Shown here: positions 1 to 9,680 of the stretch, piece after piece | Numbering within the stretch: the stretch's first letter is position 1 | How the letters are laid out: each line of letters opens with the position of its first letter | Assembly: GCA_035471785.1 (NCBI GenBank) | Contig: DATIPQ010000040.1 | Span: 16,234-80,233, forward strand | Length of the DNA stretch: 64,000 nucleotides | Direction: 5' to 3' | From: Acidobacteriota bacterium | Lineage (GTDB): Bacteria; Acidobacteriota; UBA6911; RPQK01; DATIPO01 | The notes under the pieces: generated by a model | Told to the model about the DNA's origin: nothing | Databases searched by the model: none | The model's input: the letters and a program-made list of their open reading frames with translations, nothing else | Program-made: the position numbers and the translations under genes

Positions 1-921
1 GTCGTGGAACGCAAGTTTTCCGCCTTCCGCGACATCGGTTTCCGCTCCGGGCCTTTCGAGAACCAGAAAGAGGACGTCGAGACCGGCCGCGAAGCGATTC
101 AGCGGCTTAAAGAACGCGACCTTCTGCCGCCTGAAGTGGAAGATTCCGAGGTCATGTCCTACATGAACGACCTGGCCAACCGCATAGCCCGCCATTCCGA
201 CTTGCGCGTCCCCCTCAAGCTGCACGTGCTGAAGAGCGAAGAGATCAATGCCTTCGCCCTGCCCGGCGGCTTCCTCTTCATCAACAGCGGACTGATCACG
301 AAGGCCGAAAAGGAGTCCGAATTGGCCGGCGTGGTGGCCCATGAGATCGCCCACGCCGCGGCTCGTCACGGAAACCGTCTCATGTCGGACGCGCAGATCG
401 CCAACATCATCCTGCAGGCCGCCCAGGTGGCCGCCCTGGTTCTGACCGGAGGAGCCTCCTCCATCGCCACCTATTACGCGCTCCAGTACGGATTCGTGGG
501 TTTGGGGTTGGTTCTCAACCTGACGCTGCTGGGAGTCTCCAGAGACTTCGAGGAGGAGGCCGACATACTGGGCACCCAGTACCTGTGGGACGCCGGCTAT
601 GACACCTCTGGATTTGTCAGCTTCTTCAGCCGCATCGCCCAGGAAGAAGGCTACATCACCGGCCTGAGCTGGTTCCGCACCCATCCGCCCTTTTACAAAC
701 GCATGTCGGTGACGTTCCGCGAGATGACCATCCTTCCCGACAAGCAAGAGGTCATCGTCGACCGTCCCGCCTTTCATGAAATGAAGGAACGCCTGGGGCA
801 GATCATCGAGGAGATGAGCGAGCAGGATAAAGACGCGCCCACCCTGAAACGCGTCTACAACTGCCCCCAGATGGAAGACGAGTCCGAGTCTGAAGCGGTC
901 AGCACCACCGGAGCCTGCTGA
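1..921 (+). CDS. M48-family zinc metalloprotease, 5'-partial
   Basis: Membrane-associated or periplasmic zinc endopeptidase of the M48 (BepA/YcaL-like) type, probably acting in envelope protein quality control. The zinc motif HEIAH lies about 113 residues after the first GTG, and the downstream EEEAD supplies the expected third ligand. The segment NAFALPGGFLFINSGL just before it is typical of the family. A hydrophobic stretch lies between the two metal motifs. The frame is open to the left edge, and no signal peptide or TPR tail is seen, so the N-terminus is almost certainly outside the window; the GTG at position 4 is unlikely to be the real start. The family is clear, the substrate is not. 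Confidence 0.9.
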   Translation, partial: VVERKFSAFRDIGFRSGPFENQKEDVETGREAIQRLKERDLLPPEVEDSEVMSYMNDLANRIARHSDLRVPLKLHVLKSEEINAFALPGGFLFINSGLITKAEKESELAGVVAHEIAHAAARHGNRLMSDAQIANIILQAAQVAALVLTGGASSIATYYALQYGFVGLGLVLNLTLLGVSRDFEEEADILGTQYLWDAGYDTSGFVSFFSRIAQEEGYITGLSWFRTHPPFYKRMSVTFREMTILPDKQEVIVDRPAFHEMKERLGQIIEEMSEQDKDAPTLKRVYNCPQMEDESESEAVSTTGAC

Positions 922-1103
922 CACCATCCGCAGCCTGGCGAGGCGGTCATTGCCCGTCGCGGTGACGCCTTACGCGCCCGAGCGGCGCCCCTTTGCCGAC
1001 ATGCTCTTGGCCATGCGGCTCCTGGCGTTGCTCGGGCTTTTCTGCGTCCGCCGGCGAATCCTGCCAAGGGGCGGCATCCAGCCACTTCACACCGCCGCGG
1101 CCG

Positions 1104-1126
1104 TCGCCGCAGAGGATGCGCCTCCC
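1104..1126 (+). repeat. Degenerate copy of 26-bp dispersed intergenic motif
   Basis: This short stretch in the gap before the sigma-factor gene matches the dispersed motif found exactly at 10813-10838, 41625-41650 and 60960-60985, but with one inserted base after CGCCGC and a changed 3' end. The rest of the 922-1214 gap shows no gene I can support. Confidence 0.5.
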
Positions 1127-1214
1127 CAAAAATGAACTTTTTCCCGTCCAGAGGGTCGAAGTCTCTAAGAAATTCTCCGCTGCCGCGTTATGCCCAGGAA
1201 AGGACGTAAAGGCC

Positions 1215-1769
1215 GTGAGAAGAGACCTCTCCCAGACACGCAAGTCCGATACTGATTGGATCGAGAAAGCGATTGAACGCTATCAAGAACGTCTGATACG
1301 TTACGCCTGGCGTTTGCTGGGAGACCCGGAGGAAGCCCGCGACGTGGTTCAGGAAGTCTTCTTCCGACTGTGCCGGGAAGACCCGGCCCACCTCAACGGG
1401 CACTTGGCTCCCTGGCTCTACACCGTCTGCCGCAACCGCGCGCTGGACGTGATTCGAACCGAGAGCCGCTTCCGGGATGAGGACAAGCCCCTCGATCAGC
1501 ACCCCGCCGGCGAACCTTCCCCCTTACGCCGCCTGGAGGTGCGCGAGGGGCTGTCCCAGGTGGAAAGCCTGCTGGAGAAGCTGCCCCGCCGCAAGCGCGA
1601 GGTGGTTCTGCTCAAATACGAGCATGGATTCAGCTACCGGCGCATCGCCGCCATCACCGGGCTCTCTGAAAGCAACGTGGGTTTCATCCTTCACACCGTT
1701 CTCAAAGACGTCCGCAGCAAGCTTGCTGCGCCTGCCTCGCCTCGACCGCAGATCCGGAGTGTTCAATGA
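1215..1769 (+). CDS. ECF-type RNA polymerase sigma factor
   Basis: Sigma-70 family factor of the extracytoplasmic-function class, 184 aa from the GTG at 1215. Region 2 (residues about 15-80) contains the AWRLLGDPEEARDVVQEVFF helix, and region 4 (about 115-170) contains LPRRKREVVLLKYEHG followed by a helix-turn-helix SYRRIAAITGLSESNV. A purine-rich AGGAAAGGA about 10 nt upstream supports the GTG start; an in-frame ATG at 993 would add a long tail unlike the family. The stop overlaps the next gene's ATG (ATGA), so the two products are translationally coupled. It probably controls an envelope or stress response together with the anti-sigma-like protein next door. The regulon cannot be read from the sequence. 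Confidence 0.93.
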   Translation: MRRDLSQTRKSDTDWIEKAIERYQERLIRYAWRLLGDPEEARDVVQEVFFRLCREDPAHLNGHLAPWLYTVCRNRALDVIRTESRFRDEDKPLDQHPAGEPSPLRRLEVREGLSQVESLLEKLPRRKREVVLLKYEHGFSYRRIAAITGLSESNVGFILHTVLKDVRSKLAAPASPRPQIRSVQ

Positions 1770-4030
1770 ATAAATACGACGACCCCCGCCTGACCGCTTA
1801 TATCCTGGGCGAACTTGAAGACGACCAACGACGGGAATTCGAGCGCCTGCTGGAGCAGGATGCCGGCTTGCGAGCCGAGCTGGAATCCCTGCGCGCCGCT
1901 TCCGACCTGCTCTCCCAGGAACTGGCCGATCCCCCTCAACTGCGGCTGGACCCGGAGCGCCGGGAAGAGATTCTGGAATCGGCGGCCCCCGACCAGCCCT
2001 GGTTCATCTTACGGTACCGGCAGGAGGCTATGGCGTTGGCGGCCTCTCTGGTCATAGCCCTCGGGCTTTTTGTAGCCCTGCCCTCGACTAAGGAGCCCGC
2101 GGGTGAGGTCGACGGCTTTCTGGACACAACCCAGAGCGCGAACTCCAACGAAGCCCGGCCTCCGGCTCAGGTAGCGGAACAGATGGCCCAGGAAGCCCGG
2201 CGCACGATCCCTGCCTCGGATGATTCCGCCCGCCCCTTTCCCCAGCGCCAGGATGAGAGGCGCATCGCCGAATCCCAGCCTGATCCTGCCAAACTGCGGA
2301 CTGAGGACGAAGGAGATCGCCTGACAAGGAAGGTTTCTGCGCCCAGTGAGCCGAAAGCGGAGGAACGAGAAGCGGAGACGGCCCTTGACACGGCTGAACG
2401 GTTCCGTCAAGTGGTCCGCAAAAAGGACCAAGACTCGGCCTCGCTTTCGCAGCTCCCCGAGTCGCTGATGGTCAGGCCTGTCGGTGGCCGGAGCTTCGAC
2501 GGCCCCGTGGAAGTACGCGATCTCGCCTCCGGGGTAGTAGGAGGGGTGCCGGGCGGGATCATAACCACACTGCCCGACTCGCCGCAGCCGGCCCCGGTCG
2601 ACCGCGAGAGCTATTCCCACATCGAGGAAAACGCCTTCCAGAGGGCGGTGGAGAATCCGCTTTCGACCTTCTCCATCGATGTCGACACGGCCTCTTATTC
2701 CAACGTGCGCCGCTTTCTCCAGGCGGGCCGCCGCCCGCCCCGCGACGCCGTGCGCATCGAAGAGCTGATCAACTACTTCAGATACGAATACCCGCAGCCG
2801 TCCGGCCAGCATCCCTTCTCGGTCAACACCAGGCTGATGACCTGTCCCTGGCAGCCCCGGCACTATCTGCTCAGGGTCGGATTGCAAGGCTATAGCGTCG
2901 ACGAATCGCAGCGTCCCGCCTCCAACCTGGTTTTCCTGATCGACACCTCGGGATCGATGGCTTCGCCCAACAAGCTGCCCCTGCTTCAGCAGGCCTTCCG
3001 CCTCCTGGCCCAGCGCCTCCGTCCTGAAGATCGGGTGGCCATCGTCACCTACGCGGGATCGGCCGGATTGGTGCTTCCCTCCACTCCGGGCTCCCGCAGC
3101 GAGCAGATCGCGCAGGCCATCGAACGGCTGCGCAGCGGAGGCTCCACCGCCGGGGCCAGCGGCATCCGCCTGGCCTACCAGACGGCCCGCCAGCATTTCA
3201 TCGAAGACGGAATCAACCGTGTGCTGCTGGCCACCGACGGCGATTTCAACGTCGGCATCAGCAGCGAGGGCGAATTGGTCGAGATGATCGAAGGCGAGCG
3301 CGAAAGCGGCGTCTTCTTGACCGTGCTGGGATTCGGCGGCGGCAACCTGCAGGACTCCAAGATGGAGCAACTGGCCAACCACGGCAACGGCCAGTACGCC
3401 TACATCGACTCCCTGCGCGAAGCCCAGAAGGTGCTGGTGGAAGACATGGGCGGCAGCCTCATGACCATCGCCAAGGACGTCAAGATACAGGTCGAGTTCA
3501 ATCCCCTGGAAGTCGGCGCCTACCGTCTCATCGGTTACGAAAACCGCCAGTTGCAGGCCCAGGATTTCAACGACGACCGCAAGGACGCCGGAGAGATCGG
3601 CGCCGGACACTCGGTCACCGCTCTCTACGAGATCGTCCCGGCGGGCCTTGAGTCCGAATTGCCCTCGGTGGACGGCCTGCGCTACCAGCGCCCCACGGTC
3701 CCCACGGCGGAGGCGGCCGCGGGCGAACTGGCCACCGTCAAGCTGCGCTACAAGCGTCCGCAGGAGAGCAGCAGCCTGCTCTTGCAAGAAATCGTCCCCG
3801 CCTATCCGCTGGACTGGCGTGCGGCTGACACCGAATCGCGCTTCGCCGCCTCGGTGGCCGTCTTCGGCATGCTCCTGCGCCAATCGCCCCACATGGGCCA
3901 AGCCGACTGGAACCTGGCCGACGAACTGGCCGGCTCATCCATCGGCTACGATCCCTACGGCCACCGCGCCGAGTTCCTCTCCCTCCTGCGCACCTCCAAG
4001 CACCTGCTGGCCCCGCCCCAAGGCCAGTAG
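1766..4030 (+). CDS. Anti-sigma-like membrane protein with von Willebrand A domain (YfbK-like)
   Basis: A 754-aa protein with three parts. Residues 1-75 resemble the cytoplasmic head of anti-sigma factors (LTAYILGELEDDQRREFE) but have no zinc-binding cysteines. Residues about 88-106 form one transmembrane helix. After a charged, low-complexity linker comes a YfbK-type extracellular module: the FSIDVDTASYSNVRRFL segment near residue 300, a VWA domain with the metal-ion-dependent adhesion motif DTSGS near residue 393, and a DUF3520-like C-terminus. Its ATG overlaps the sigma-factor stop. By position and N-terminus it is the likely membrane regulator of that sigma factor, with the VWA domain as a possible external sensor; this role is inferred. 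Fusion of VWA to an anti-sigma-like head is not the textbook arrangement. Confidence 0.88.
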   Translation: MNKYDDPRLTAYILGELEDDQRREFERLLEQDAGLRAELESLRAASDLLSQELADPPQLRLDPERREEILESAAPDQPWFILRYRQEAMALAASLVIALGLFVALPSTKEPAGEVDGFLDTTQSANSNEARPPAQVAEQMAQEARRTIPASDDSARPFPQRQDERRIAESQPDPAKLRTEDEGDRLTRKVSAPSEPKAEEREAETALDTAERFRQVVRKKDQDSASLSQLPESLMVRPVGGRSFDGPVEVRDLASGVVGGVPGGIITTLPDSPQPAPVDRESYSHIEENAFQRAVENPLSTFSIDVDTASYSNVRRFLQAGRRPPRDAVRIEELINYFRYEYPQPSGQHPFSVNTRLMTCPWQPRHYLLRVGLQGYSVDESQRPASNLVFLIDTSGSMASPNKLPLLQQAFRLLAQRLRPEDRVAIVTYAGSAGLVLPSTPGSRSEQIAQAIERLRSGGSTAGASGIRLAYQTARQHFIEDGINRVLLATDGDFNVGISSEGELVEMIEGERESGVFLTVLGFGGGNLQDSKMEQLANHGNGQYAYIDSLREAQKVLVEDMGGSLMTIAKDVKIQVEFNPLEVGAYRLIGYENRQLQAQDFNDDRKDAGEIGAGHSVTALYEIVPAGLESELPSVDGLRYQRPTVPTAEAAAGELATVKLRYKRPQESSSLLLQEIVPAYPLDWRAADTESRFAASVAVFGMLLRQSPHMGQADWNLADELAGSSIGYDPYGHRAEFLSLLRTSKHLLAPPQGQ

Positions 4031-4159
4031 GTGCTGGAGAGGATAGTCAAGACTCCGCAGTGCGGGTTGCCCTCGGGCTTAAATCGAATGCGGCGAAGCT
4101 TCGACACGATCCGACTTGTGCCTCCTGCCGCCACATCGCCGATGCAGGCTTCATCGAAC

Positions 4160-4687
4160 TCAATCAGCAAGCCCGCTTCTGATTTCAGCGATTTCATCTG
4201 GATCGAGCGGGTCTGAGAAGTGCAGGAGGCGGTCGAGGATGTGGGTGGTGCCGAAGTATTCCTGGCAGCAGCCGAGATGCACGAAACCCCCGGGATTGAA
4301 ACGCCCTTCCTCGTAGAAGGCCAGGCGGATGCGCCATGAGTCCTTGGCGATCATTTCGCTGCAACTGCGGCAGCGCGCCCGACCGGTGGGCGAGCGCTCC
4401 ACCCCGTCGGCCCGCGGCAGGCGACGGTGTTCCACGCTCTCTTGGGCCACCTCGCGCAACCGCTTGCTGTCTTTGACCTCCGCCTCGGACTCCTGCAAAG
4501 CCTCCAGCAGCACCTCAGGCCGCTTGAATGCGCCGCAGTCGACGTGAAACCACACGGTCATGTCGGCGTCCTCGGCGTAGGGATTGGGCAGCCGCTCGCC
4601 CAGCCGCAACTCGTCTTTCTCGATCTTGCGGGCGCACCCCCTGCACTTGGCCCGCCCGCTCAACGCCGCTTCAATCGTGTGCTTCAT
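4160..4687 (-). CDS. Protein with two PARP-type zinc fingers
   Basis: A 175-aa cytoplasmic protein from the ATG at 4687; a longer frame exists but adds an unlike N-terminus. It carries two similar modules. The first is GRAKCRGC...WFHVDC with C15, C18, H48 and C51. The second is GRARCRSC...FVHLGC with C106, C109, H137 and C140. The order CxxC-HxxC, the basic GRAxC start and the spacing match the PARP-type zinc finger, which in eukaryotes recognises DNA breaks. No catalytic domain is attached. The gene stands alone on the minus strand with no operon partner. A nucleic-acid-binding role is an inference from the fold. Bacterial proteins with only this finger are not well characterised. Confidence 0.72.
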   Translation of the reverse strand: MKHTIEAALSGRAKCRGCARKIEKDELRLGERLPNPYAEDADMTVWFHVDCGAFKRPEVLLEALQESEAEVKDSKRLREVAQESVEHRRLPRADGVERSPTGRARCRSCSEMIAKDSWRIRLAFYEEGRFNPGGFVHLGCCQEYFGTTHILDRLLHFSDPLDPDEIAEIRSGLAD

Positions 4688-5112
4688 TAGTCGATTAGAA
4701 CACGCCAGTGGGCCTTGGGGAAAAGTCACCGGGTCCAAGAGACTGGCTCTCGCCCTCCGGATAGGTCAGCAATCCGCACGATGCTGCGGCTGACGACCCA
4801 AGCTTACGCTAATCGAGTCCGACCTATTCCCGCGGCGTGTACGCTTCGACGTGTGGCAAGGCCAGTTGCTTGCTACGCCATTTGGCGTTCCGCCAGCAGG
4901 CGTACCACCCCCGCCCAAACCGCTGTCTGCCGGTGGGTTCCTTACTTGCACCGAGTCCGCGGGCGATCAGGTCTTGGGAGTGTAGGTTGTTCATGCCTTC
5001 TATAACGTTGTCAGAAGGTAGAACTGCGAAAACTCAGGACATTTTGCTTGAGAGAATGGGGACGAAGAGAAAGTGCGAGGTTCGATATGCGAAGTGCGAA
5101 GGGTCGCCACTT

Positions 5113-5146
5113 CGAAATTCGAATTTCGCAATTCGAACTTCGAATT
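5113..5146. repeat. Two adjacent perfect palindromes rich in TTCGAA
   Basis: CGAAATTCGAATTTCG (5113-5128) is a perfect 16-bp palindrome. AATTCGAA-C-TTCGAATT (5130-5146) is a perfect 8-1-8 inverted repeat that ends exactly at the CCA end of the tRNA-like remnant. The surrounding 5070-5110 repeats GCGAAGTGCGAA-like words. Function unknown. Confidence 0.7.
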
Positions 5147-5217
5147 GGCTCCTCAGGTAGGACTCGAACCTGCAACCCTCCGGTTACCAGTCGGAGCCGG
5201 TCTGCCGGATACCGTCA
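5146..5217 (-). pseudogene. tRNA-Thr(GGU)-like 3' half, probable tRNA remnant
   Basis: Read on the minus strand, 5146-5195 looks like the 3' half of a tRNA. It has a CCA end, a 7-nt acceptor strand, a T arm with the loop TTCGAGT (one stem mismatch), a 5-nt variable loop, and an anticodon arm with loop CTGGTAA, giving anticodon GGT (Thr). The anticodon stem has four of five pairs. The 5' half fails: there is no AGCTCAG...GGTAGAGC-type D arm, and no strand complementary to the acceptor. I therefore call it a remnant rather than a working tRNA. Such 3' halves can be left at integration sites. Confidence 0.5.
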
Positions 5218-5426
5218 ATTCCCCACTTATTACCGCAGCGTGCCGGCTGGTAAAAAGCGGCTTTTATGTATTACACTAGGCCGCGCAAATGCTGGAAAAT
5301 CGGGGGCTTGCGCTTTTTTGTCGGTGCGGTCCCTGGTTGGAAAATCGACAGGCGGCCTAGCGCTCCGAGGGAGGCTGGGCGGCTGAGAGACATATTCGAG
5401 AGACGAGTGGAAAGGATGCGGAAGTG

Positions 5427-6842
5427 ATGGCAGAGACGTTGGAATTCGATGTGGTGGTTTTGGGCGGAGGGCCAGGGGGGTATGCGGCGGCGTTTCGGGC
5501 AGCGGATCATGGGCTCAAGACGGCGGTGGTGGAATTGCGCGAGAAGCCGGGCGGGGTGTGTGTATATGAAGGGTGCATTCCCTCCAAGGCGCTGCTGCAT
5601 ATCTCCGAGCTGATCAACGAAGCCAAGCATGCCGGAGAGGTTTTCGGCGTCGAGTTCGGCAAGCCCAAGATCGATATCGACAAGGTGCGCGAATTCAAGG
5701 ACAAGGTGGTCACCCAGATGACCGGCGGCGCCCAGCAGTTGGCCAAGTCGCGCAAGGTGGAATGGATTCTGGGACGGGGCAGCTTCAAGAGTTCCGATGT
5801 GTTGGCCGTGGAAGACGAAGAGGGCAAGACGCGGGAAGTCAAGTACAAGCACTGCATCGTGGCCACCGGGTCGCGCTCGGCCATGGTCCCCGGAATCGAA
5901 CTGGAGAGCGACCGGTTGATGACCTCCAAAGAGGCTCTGGAGTTGGCCGATGTCCCCAAGACGCTGCTGGTGGTTGGAGGCGGCTACATCGGGCTGGAAA
6001 TGGGTTCGGTTTACGCCTCGCTGGGCAGCAAGGTGACGGTGGTGGAATTCATGGACAACATTCTGCCGGGCGTGGACAAGGACTTGGTGCGGCCCCTCAA
6101 GAAGGCCCTCGACGATCAATTCGAAGCCATCCACCTCAAGAGCAAAGTGACGGGCTTGAAAGAGGTCAAGGGCGGCATCGAAGTCGAGCTCGAAGGCGAG
6201 GTTGAGGGCAAGAAAAAGTTCGAGAAAGTGCTGGTGGCCGTGGGACGCAAGCCCAATTCCGAAGACATCGGCCTGGACAACACCGAGGTCGAAGTCGACG
6301 ACAAGGGCTTCATCAAGATCAACGACCGCTGCCGGACGTCCGATCCCAAGATCTACGCCATCGGCGACGTGGCCGGAGAACCCATGCTGGCCCATAAAGC
6401 CAACCGCGAAGGCCTGGTGGCCGCCGACGTCATCGCCGGCGAACCTGCGGCCTTCGACAACGTGGCCATTCCGGCGGTGGTCTTCACCGATCCTGAACTG
6501 GCCTGGGCGGGAATCACCGAGACGGAAGCCAAAGAAGAAGGCATCGAGATCGAAGTCCGCCGCTTCCCCTGGGCCGCCTCGGGACGCGCCCACAGCATCG
6601 GACGGCCCGACGGCGTCACCAAGATCATATTCGAGCCCGAGAGCGGACGCGTCATGGGCGTGGGCATTTGCGGCCGGGGCGCCGGCGAACTGATCGCCGA
6701 GGGCACGCTGGCCATCGAGATGGCCGCCGTGGCCGAAGACCTGGCCGCCACCATCCACACCCACCCCACCCTCTCGGAGACGATCATGGAAGCCGCCGAG
6801 TCCTTCATGGGACAGGCCACCCACATCTACCGCCGCAAGTAA
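5427..6842 (+). CDS. lpdA: Dihydrolipoyl dehydrogenase (E3)
   Basis: Flavoprotein that reoxidises dihydrolipoyl groups of the pyruvate and 2-oxoglutarate dehydrogenase complexes using NAD+; cytoplasmic, 471 aa. Visible motifs: FAD-binding GGGPGGYAAAFRA near residues 13-25, the redox disulfide in CVYEGCIPSK (C45, C50), the NAD-binding VGGGYIGLEMGSVYASLG near residue 182, and the C-terminal HPTLSE with His446-Glu451. The ATG at 5427 is preferred over an in-frame GTG one codon upstream. It lies 75 bp before acnA on the same strand; its partners aceE and aceF are 45 kb away in this window. Full length for the family with nothing missing. Confidence 0.97.
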   Translation: MAETLEFDVVVLGGGPGGYAAAFRAADHGLKTAVVELREKPGGVCVYEGCIPSKALLHISELINEAKHAGEVFGVEFGKPKIDIDKVREFKDKVVTQMTGGAQQLAKSRKVEWILGRGSFKSSDVLAVEDEEGKTREVKYKHCIVATGSRSAMVPGIELESDRLMTSKEALELADVPKTLLVVGGGYIGLEMGSVYASLGSKVTVVEFMDNILPGVDKDLVRPLKKALDDQFEAIHLKSKVTGLKEVKGGIEVELEGEVEGKKKFEKVLVAVGRKPNSEDIGLDNTEVEVDDKGFIKINDRCRTSDPKIYAIGDVAGEPMLAHKANREGLVAADVIAGEPAAFDNVAIPAVVFTDPELAWAGITETEAKEEGIEIEVRRFPWAASGRAHSIGRPDGVTKIIFEPESGRVMGVGICGRGAGELIAEGTLAIEMAAVAEDLAATIHTHPTLSETIMEAAESFMGQATHIYRRK

Positions 6843-6856
6843 TCGAATCCTGATCC

Positions 6857-6888
6857 CGCGCCGGCCTGAGAGATCTGCCGCCGGCGCG
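6857..6888 (+). terminator. GC-rich hairpin between lpdA and acnA
   Basis: CGCGCCGGC (6857-6865) pairs perfectly with GCCGGCGCG (6880-6888) around a 14-nt loop, 15 bp after the lpdA stop. No clean T-run follows, so it may be an attenuator or an mRNA-stabilising stem rather than a strong terminator. Confidence 0.4.
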
Positions 6889-6917
6889 CATTTACCGTCT
6901 CTTAAGGGAGTTTGAAT

Positions 6918-9680
6918 ATGCAAACCGCAAGCCAAGACAGTTTCAACATCCGAAAGACCCTGGAGGCGGCAGGCCGCAAGTACCATTACTACGACCTGAC
7001 GGCCCTCGACCAGCAAACCGGCGGCAAGGTGTCGCGCCTGCCCTATTGCATGAAGATCCTGCTGGAGAACCTGCTCCGTCACGAGGGGGGCGAGGACAGT
7101 AGGGGAGACATCGAAGCCGTCATCAACTGGGATCCAAAGGCCAAGCCCGACCGCGAGATCGCCTTCACCCCTTCGCGGGTGCTCCTGCAGGACTTCACGG
7201 GCGTCCCCGCCGTTGTCGATCTGGCCGTCATGCGCGATGCCATGGACGACCTGGGAGGCGACCCGTCCAAGATCAACCCCATGGTTCCCGCCGAGCTGGT
7301 CATCGACCACTCCGTGCAGGTGGACGTTTTCGGCAGCACCGAAGCCTTCTTGCGCAACGTCGAGCGGGAGTACGAGCGCAACCGCGAGCGCTATGCCTTC
7401 CTGCGCTGGGGCCAGACCGCCTTCGAGGGATTCAAGGTGGTTCCCCCGGCCACCGGAATCGTCCACCAGGTCAACCTGGAGTTCCTGGCCCGCGTGGTCT
7501 TCGGCAAGGACACCGGGGACGGATGGCTGGCCTATCCCGACACCCTGGTGGGCACCGACTCCCACACCACCATGATCAACGGCCTGGGAGTGCTGGGCTG
7601 GGGCGTGGGCGGAATCGAGGCCGAGGCCGCCATGCTGGGACAGCCCATCAGCATGCTCATCCCCCAGGTGGTGGGATTCAAGCTGACCGGCAAGCTGCGC
7701 GAAGGGGCCACCGCCACCGACCTGGTCCTCACCGTCACCGAAATGCTGCGAAAGAAAGGCGTGGTCAACAAGTTCGTGGAGTTCTACGGAGAGGGCCTGC
7801 CCAAGCTCTCGCTGGCCGACCGGGCCACCCTGGGCAACATGTCCCCCGAGTTCGGATCGACCTGCGCCATCTCTCCGGTCGATGAGGAAACCCTGAAATA
7901 CCTGCGCCTGACCAACCGGGGCGACGACCGCATTGCGCTGGTCGAGGCCTATTGCAAGGCTCAAGGACTCTTTCATACCGAGGACAGTCCCGACGCCGAG
8001 TACAGCGACAGCCTGGAACTGGACCTGCAAGACGTGGTCCCCAGCATCGCCGGACCCAAGCGTCCCCAGGACCGCATCGCACTCAGCTCGGCCAAACAGG
8101 CCTTCGAGAAGGAACTGGAGACCACCTTCTCAGACACCTACCGCATCGCCGTGGGAGAAGGCAGCGACGGCGGAGGAACGGCCGTCATGGAATCTCCCGT
8201 CAAGACCTGCACGAAGGTGGAGCTGAGCGCCGAGGAAAACGCCGGCCAGCCAGCCTCGTTCGAGCTTGAGGACGGCGCCGTCGTCATCGCGGCCATCACC
8301 AGTTGCACCAACACCTCCAACCCCACCGTCATGGTAGGCGCCGGACTGCTGGCCAAGAAAGCCGCCCAAAAGGGCCTCAACCGCAAGCCCTGGGTCAAGA
8401 CCAGCCTGGCTCCCGGATCGAAGGTGGTCACCGACTACCTGGACAAATCGGGACTCACGCATTACCTGGAACTGCTGGGATTCGACCTGGTGGGGTACGG
8501 ATGCACCACCTGCATCGGCAACAGCGGCCCCCTTCCCGAGCCCATCTCAAAAGCCGTGCGCGAACACAACATGGTGGTCTGCTCGGTGCTCTCGGGCAAC
8601 CGCAACTTCGAAGGACGTATCAATCCCGACACCCGCGCCAATTACTTGGCCTCGCCGCCGCTGGTGGTGGCCTACGCCCTGGCCGGACGCATGGACATCG
8701 ACCTTTACAACGAACCCCTGGGCAACGACCGCGACGGCCAACCCGTCTATCTCAAGGACATCTGGCCCAGCCTCAAGGAGATTCAGGAGACGATCGCGAG
8801 CAGCCTCGACAGCTCGATGTTCGCCGAGAAGTACTCCGACGTTTACGGCGGAACCGAGGAGTGGAAACAGCTTCCCATCCCCGAGGGCGACCGTTACCAA
8901 TGGAGCGAGGAATCGACCTACATCCGTCAGCCCACCTTCTTTGCCGACATGGGACCCGAGCCCGAACCCGTCAGCGAAATCAAGGACGCGCGCGTGCTGG
9001 CCCTGCTGGGGGATACGGTCACCACCGACCACATCTCTCCGGCCGGATCGATTCCCAAGAACGGTCCCGCCGGGCAGTACCTGATCGAGCGCGGCGTCAA
9101 GCCCCACGAGTTCAATTCCTTCGGGTCGCGCCGCGGCAACCACGAAGTGATGGTCCGGGGCACCTTCGGCAACATCCGCCTGCGCAACCTGCTGGTGGAG
9201 AAGGAAGGCGGCTGGACCAAGGTCGACTGGGAAGAGGAACCCGTTTCCATATTCGAGGCCGCCAACGGCTACCGCGAGCGCGGCATCCCGCTGATCGTCA
9301 TCGCCGGCAAGGAATACGGCACCGGCTCTTCCCGCGACTGGGCAGCCAAGGGTACCCTTCTGCTGGGTGTCAAGGCCGTCATCGCCGAGAGCTACGAGCG
9401 CATCCACCGCAGCAACCTGATCGGCATGGGTGTGCTGCCCCTGCAGTTCAAGCAGGGCGAAGGACGCAAGAGCCTTGAGCTGGACGGCTCGGAAAGCTAT
9501 ACCATCAGCGGACTCGACGACGGCCTCAAGCCGGGCCGCGAACTGACCGTCACAGCCGAAAAGGACGGTCAGGAAAAGAGCTTCAAGGTCGTGACCCGCA
9601 TCGATACGGCCAATGAAATGCAGTACTACCGTCACGGAGGCATCCTGCACTACGTCCTGCGCAGTCTTCTTGACAGCTAG
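6918..9680 (+). CDS. acnA: Aconitate hydratase A
   Basis: [4Fe-4S] enzyme that interconverts citrate and isocitrate in the TCA cycle; 920 aa, the usual length of the AcnA/IRP family. The cluster ligands are C463 (SCTNTSNP) and C529/C532 ([12 protein letters not shown]). The swivel-domain signature [10 protein letters not shown] and the DHISPAGSI loop are present. The start is ATG 6918, with AAGGGAG seven bases upstream; a TTG two codons earlier is less likely. It follows lpdA closely, giving a small central-carbon block. IRP-type aconitases can also bind mRNA when they lose the cluster, but nothing here shows that. Confidence 0.97.
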   Translation: MQTASQDSFNIRKTLEAAGRKYHYYDLTALDQQTGGKVSRLPYCMKILLENLLRHEGGEDSRGDIEAVINWDPKAKPDREIAFTPSRVLLQDFTGVPAVVDLAVMRDAMDDLGGDPSKINPMVPAELVIDHSVQVDVFGSTEAFLRNVEREYERNRERYAFLRWGQTAFEGFKVVPPATGIVHQVNLEFLARVVFGKDTGDGWLAYPDTLVGTDSHTTMINGLGVLGWGVGGIEAEAAMLGQPISMLIPQVVGFKLTGKLREGATATDLVLTVTEMLRKKGVVNKFVEFYGEGLPKLSLADRATLGNMSPEFGSTCAISPVDEETLKYLRLTNRGDDRIALVEAYCKAQGLFHTEDSPDAEYSDSLELDLQDVVPSIAGPKRPQDRIALSSAKQAFEKELETTFSDTYRIAVGEGSDGGGTAVMESPVKTCTKVELSAEENAGQPASFELEDGAVVIAAITSCTNTSNPTVMVGAGLLAKKAAQKGLNRKPWVKTSLAPGSKVVTDYLDKSGLTHYLELLGFDLVGYGCTTCIGNSGPLPEPISKAVREHNMVVCSVLSGNRNFEGRINPDTRANYLASPPLVVAYALAGRMDIDLYNEPLGNDRDGQPVYLKDIWPSLKEIQETIASSLDSSMFAEKYSDVYGGTEEWKQLPIPEGDRYQWSEESTYIRQPTFFADMGPEPEPVSEIKDARVLALLGDTVTTDHISPAGSIPKNGPAGQYLIERGVKPHEFNSFGSRRGNHEVMVRGTFGNIRLRNLLVEKEGGWTKVDWEEEPVSIFEAANGYRERGIPLIVIAGKEYGTGSSRDWAAKGTLLLGVKAVIAESYERIHRSNLIGMGVLPLQFKQGEGRKSLELDGSESYTISGLDDGLKPGRELTVTAEKDGQEKSFKVVTRIDTANEMQYYRHGGILHYVLRSLLDS

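Larger units (their letters stand above)
4688..5426. other. Long intergenic region without a supported gene
   Basis: About 740 bases separate the zinc-finger gene from lpdA. Short open frames on both strands have no recognisable protein features. The only structured parts are the TTCGAA-rich palindromes at 5113-5146 and the tRNA-like remnant at 5146-5217. Between 4740 and 5040 I see nothing that I can name. Confidence 0.5.

Noticed and set aside
2009-3901. 630-codon minus-strand frame opposite the VWA gene
   Set aside because: Antisense artefact of high third-position G+C; no domain or start signal.
4766-4951. Small minus-strand frame in the 4.7-5.4 kb gap
   Set aside because: Low-complexity Gly/Pro/Arg sequence without start signal or recognisable features.
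5048-5386. Short plus-strand frames reading through the tRNA-like region
   Set aside because: They are translations of a tRNA complement, a known source of false small proteins.
5271-8030. Very long open frame on the minus strand opposite lpdA and acnA
   Set aside because: It mirrors strongly conserved enzymes on the plus strand and its composition is that of an antisense reading of GC-rich codons.
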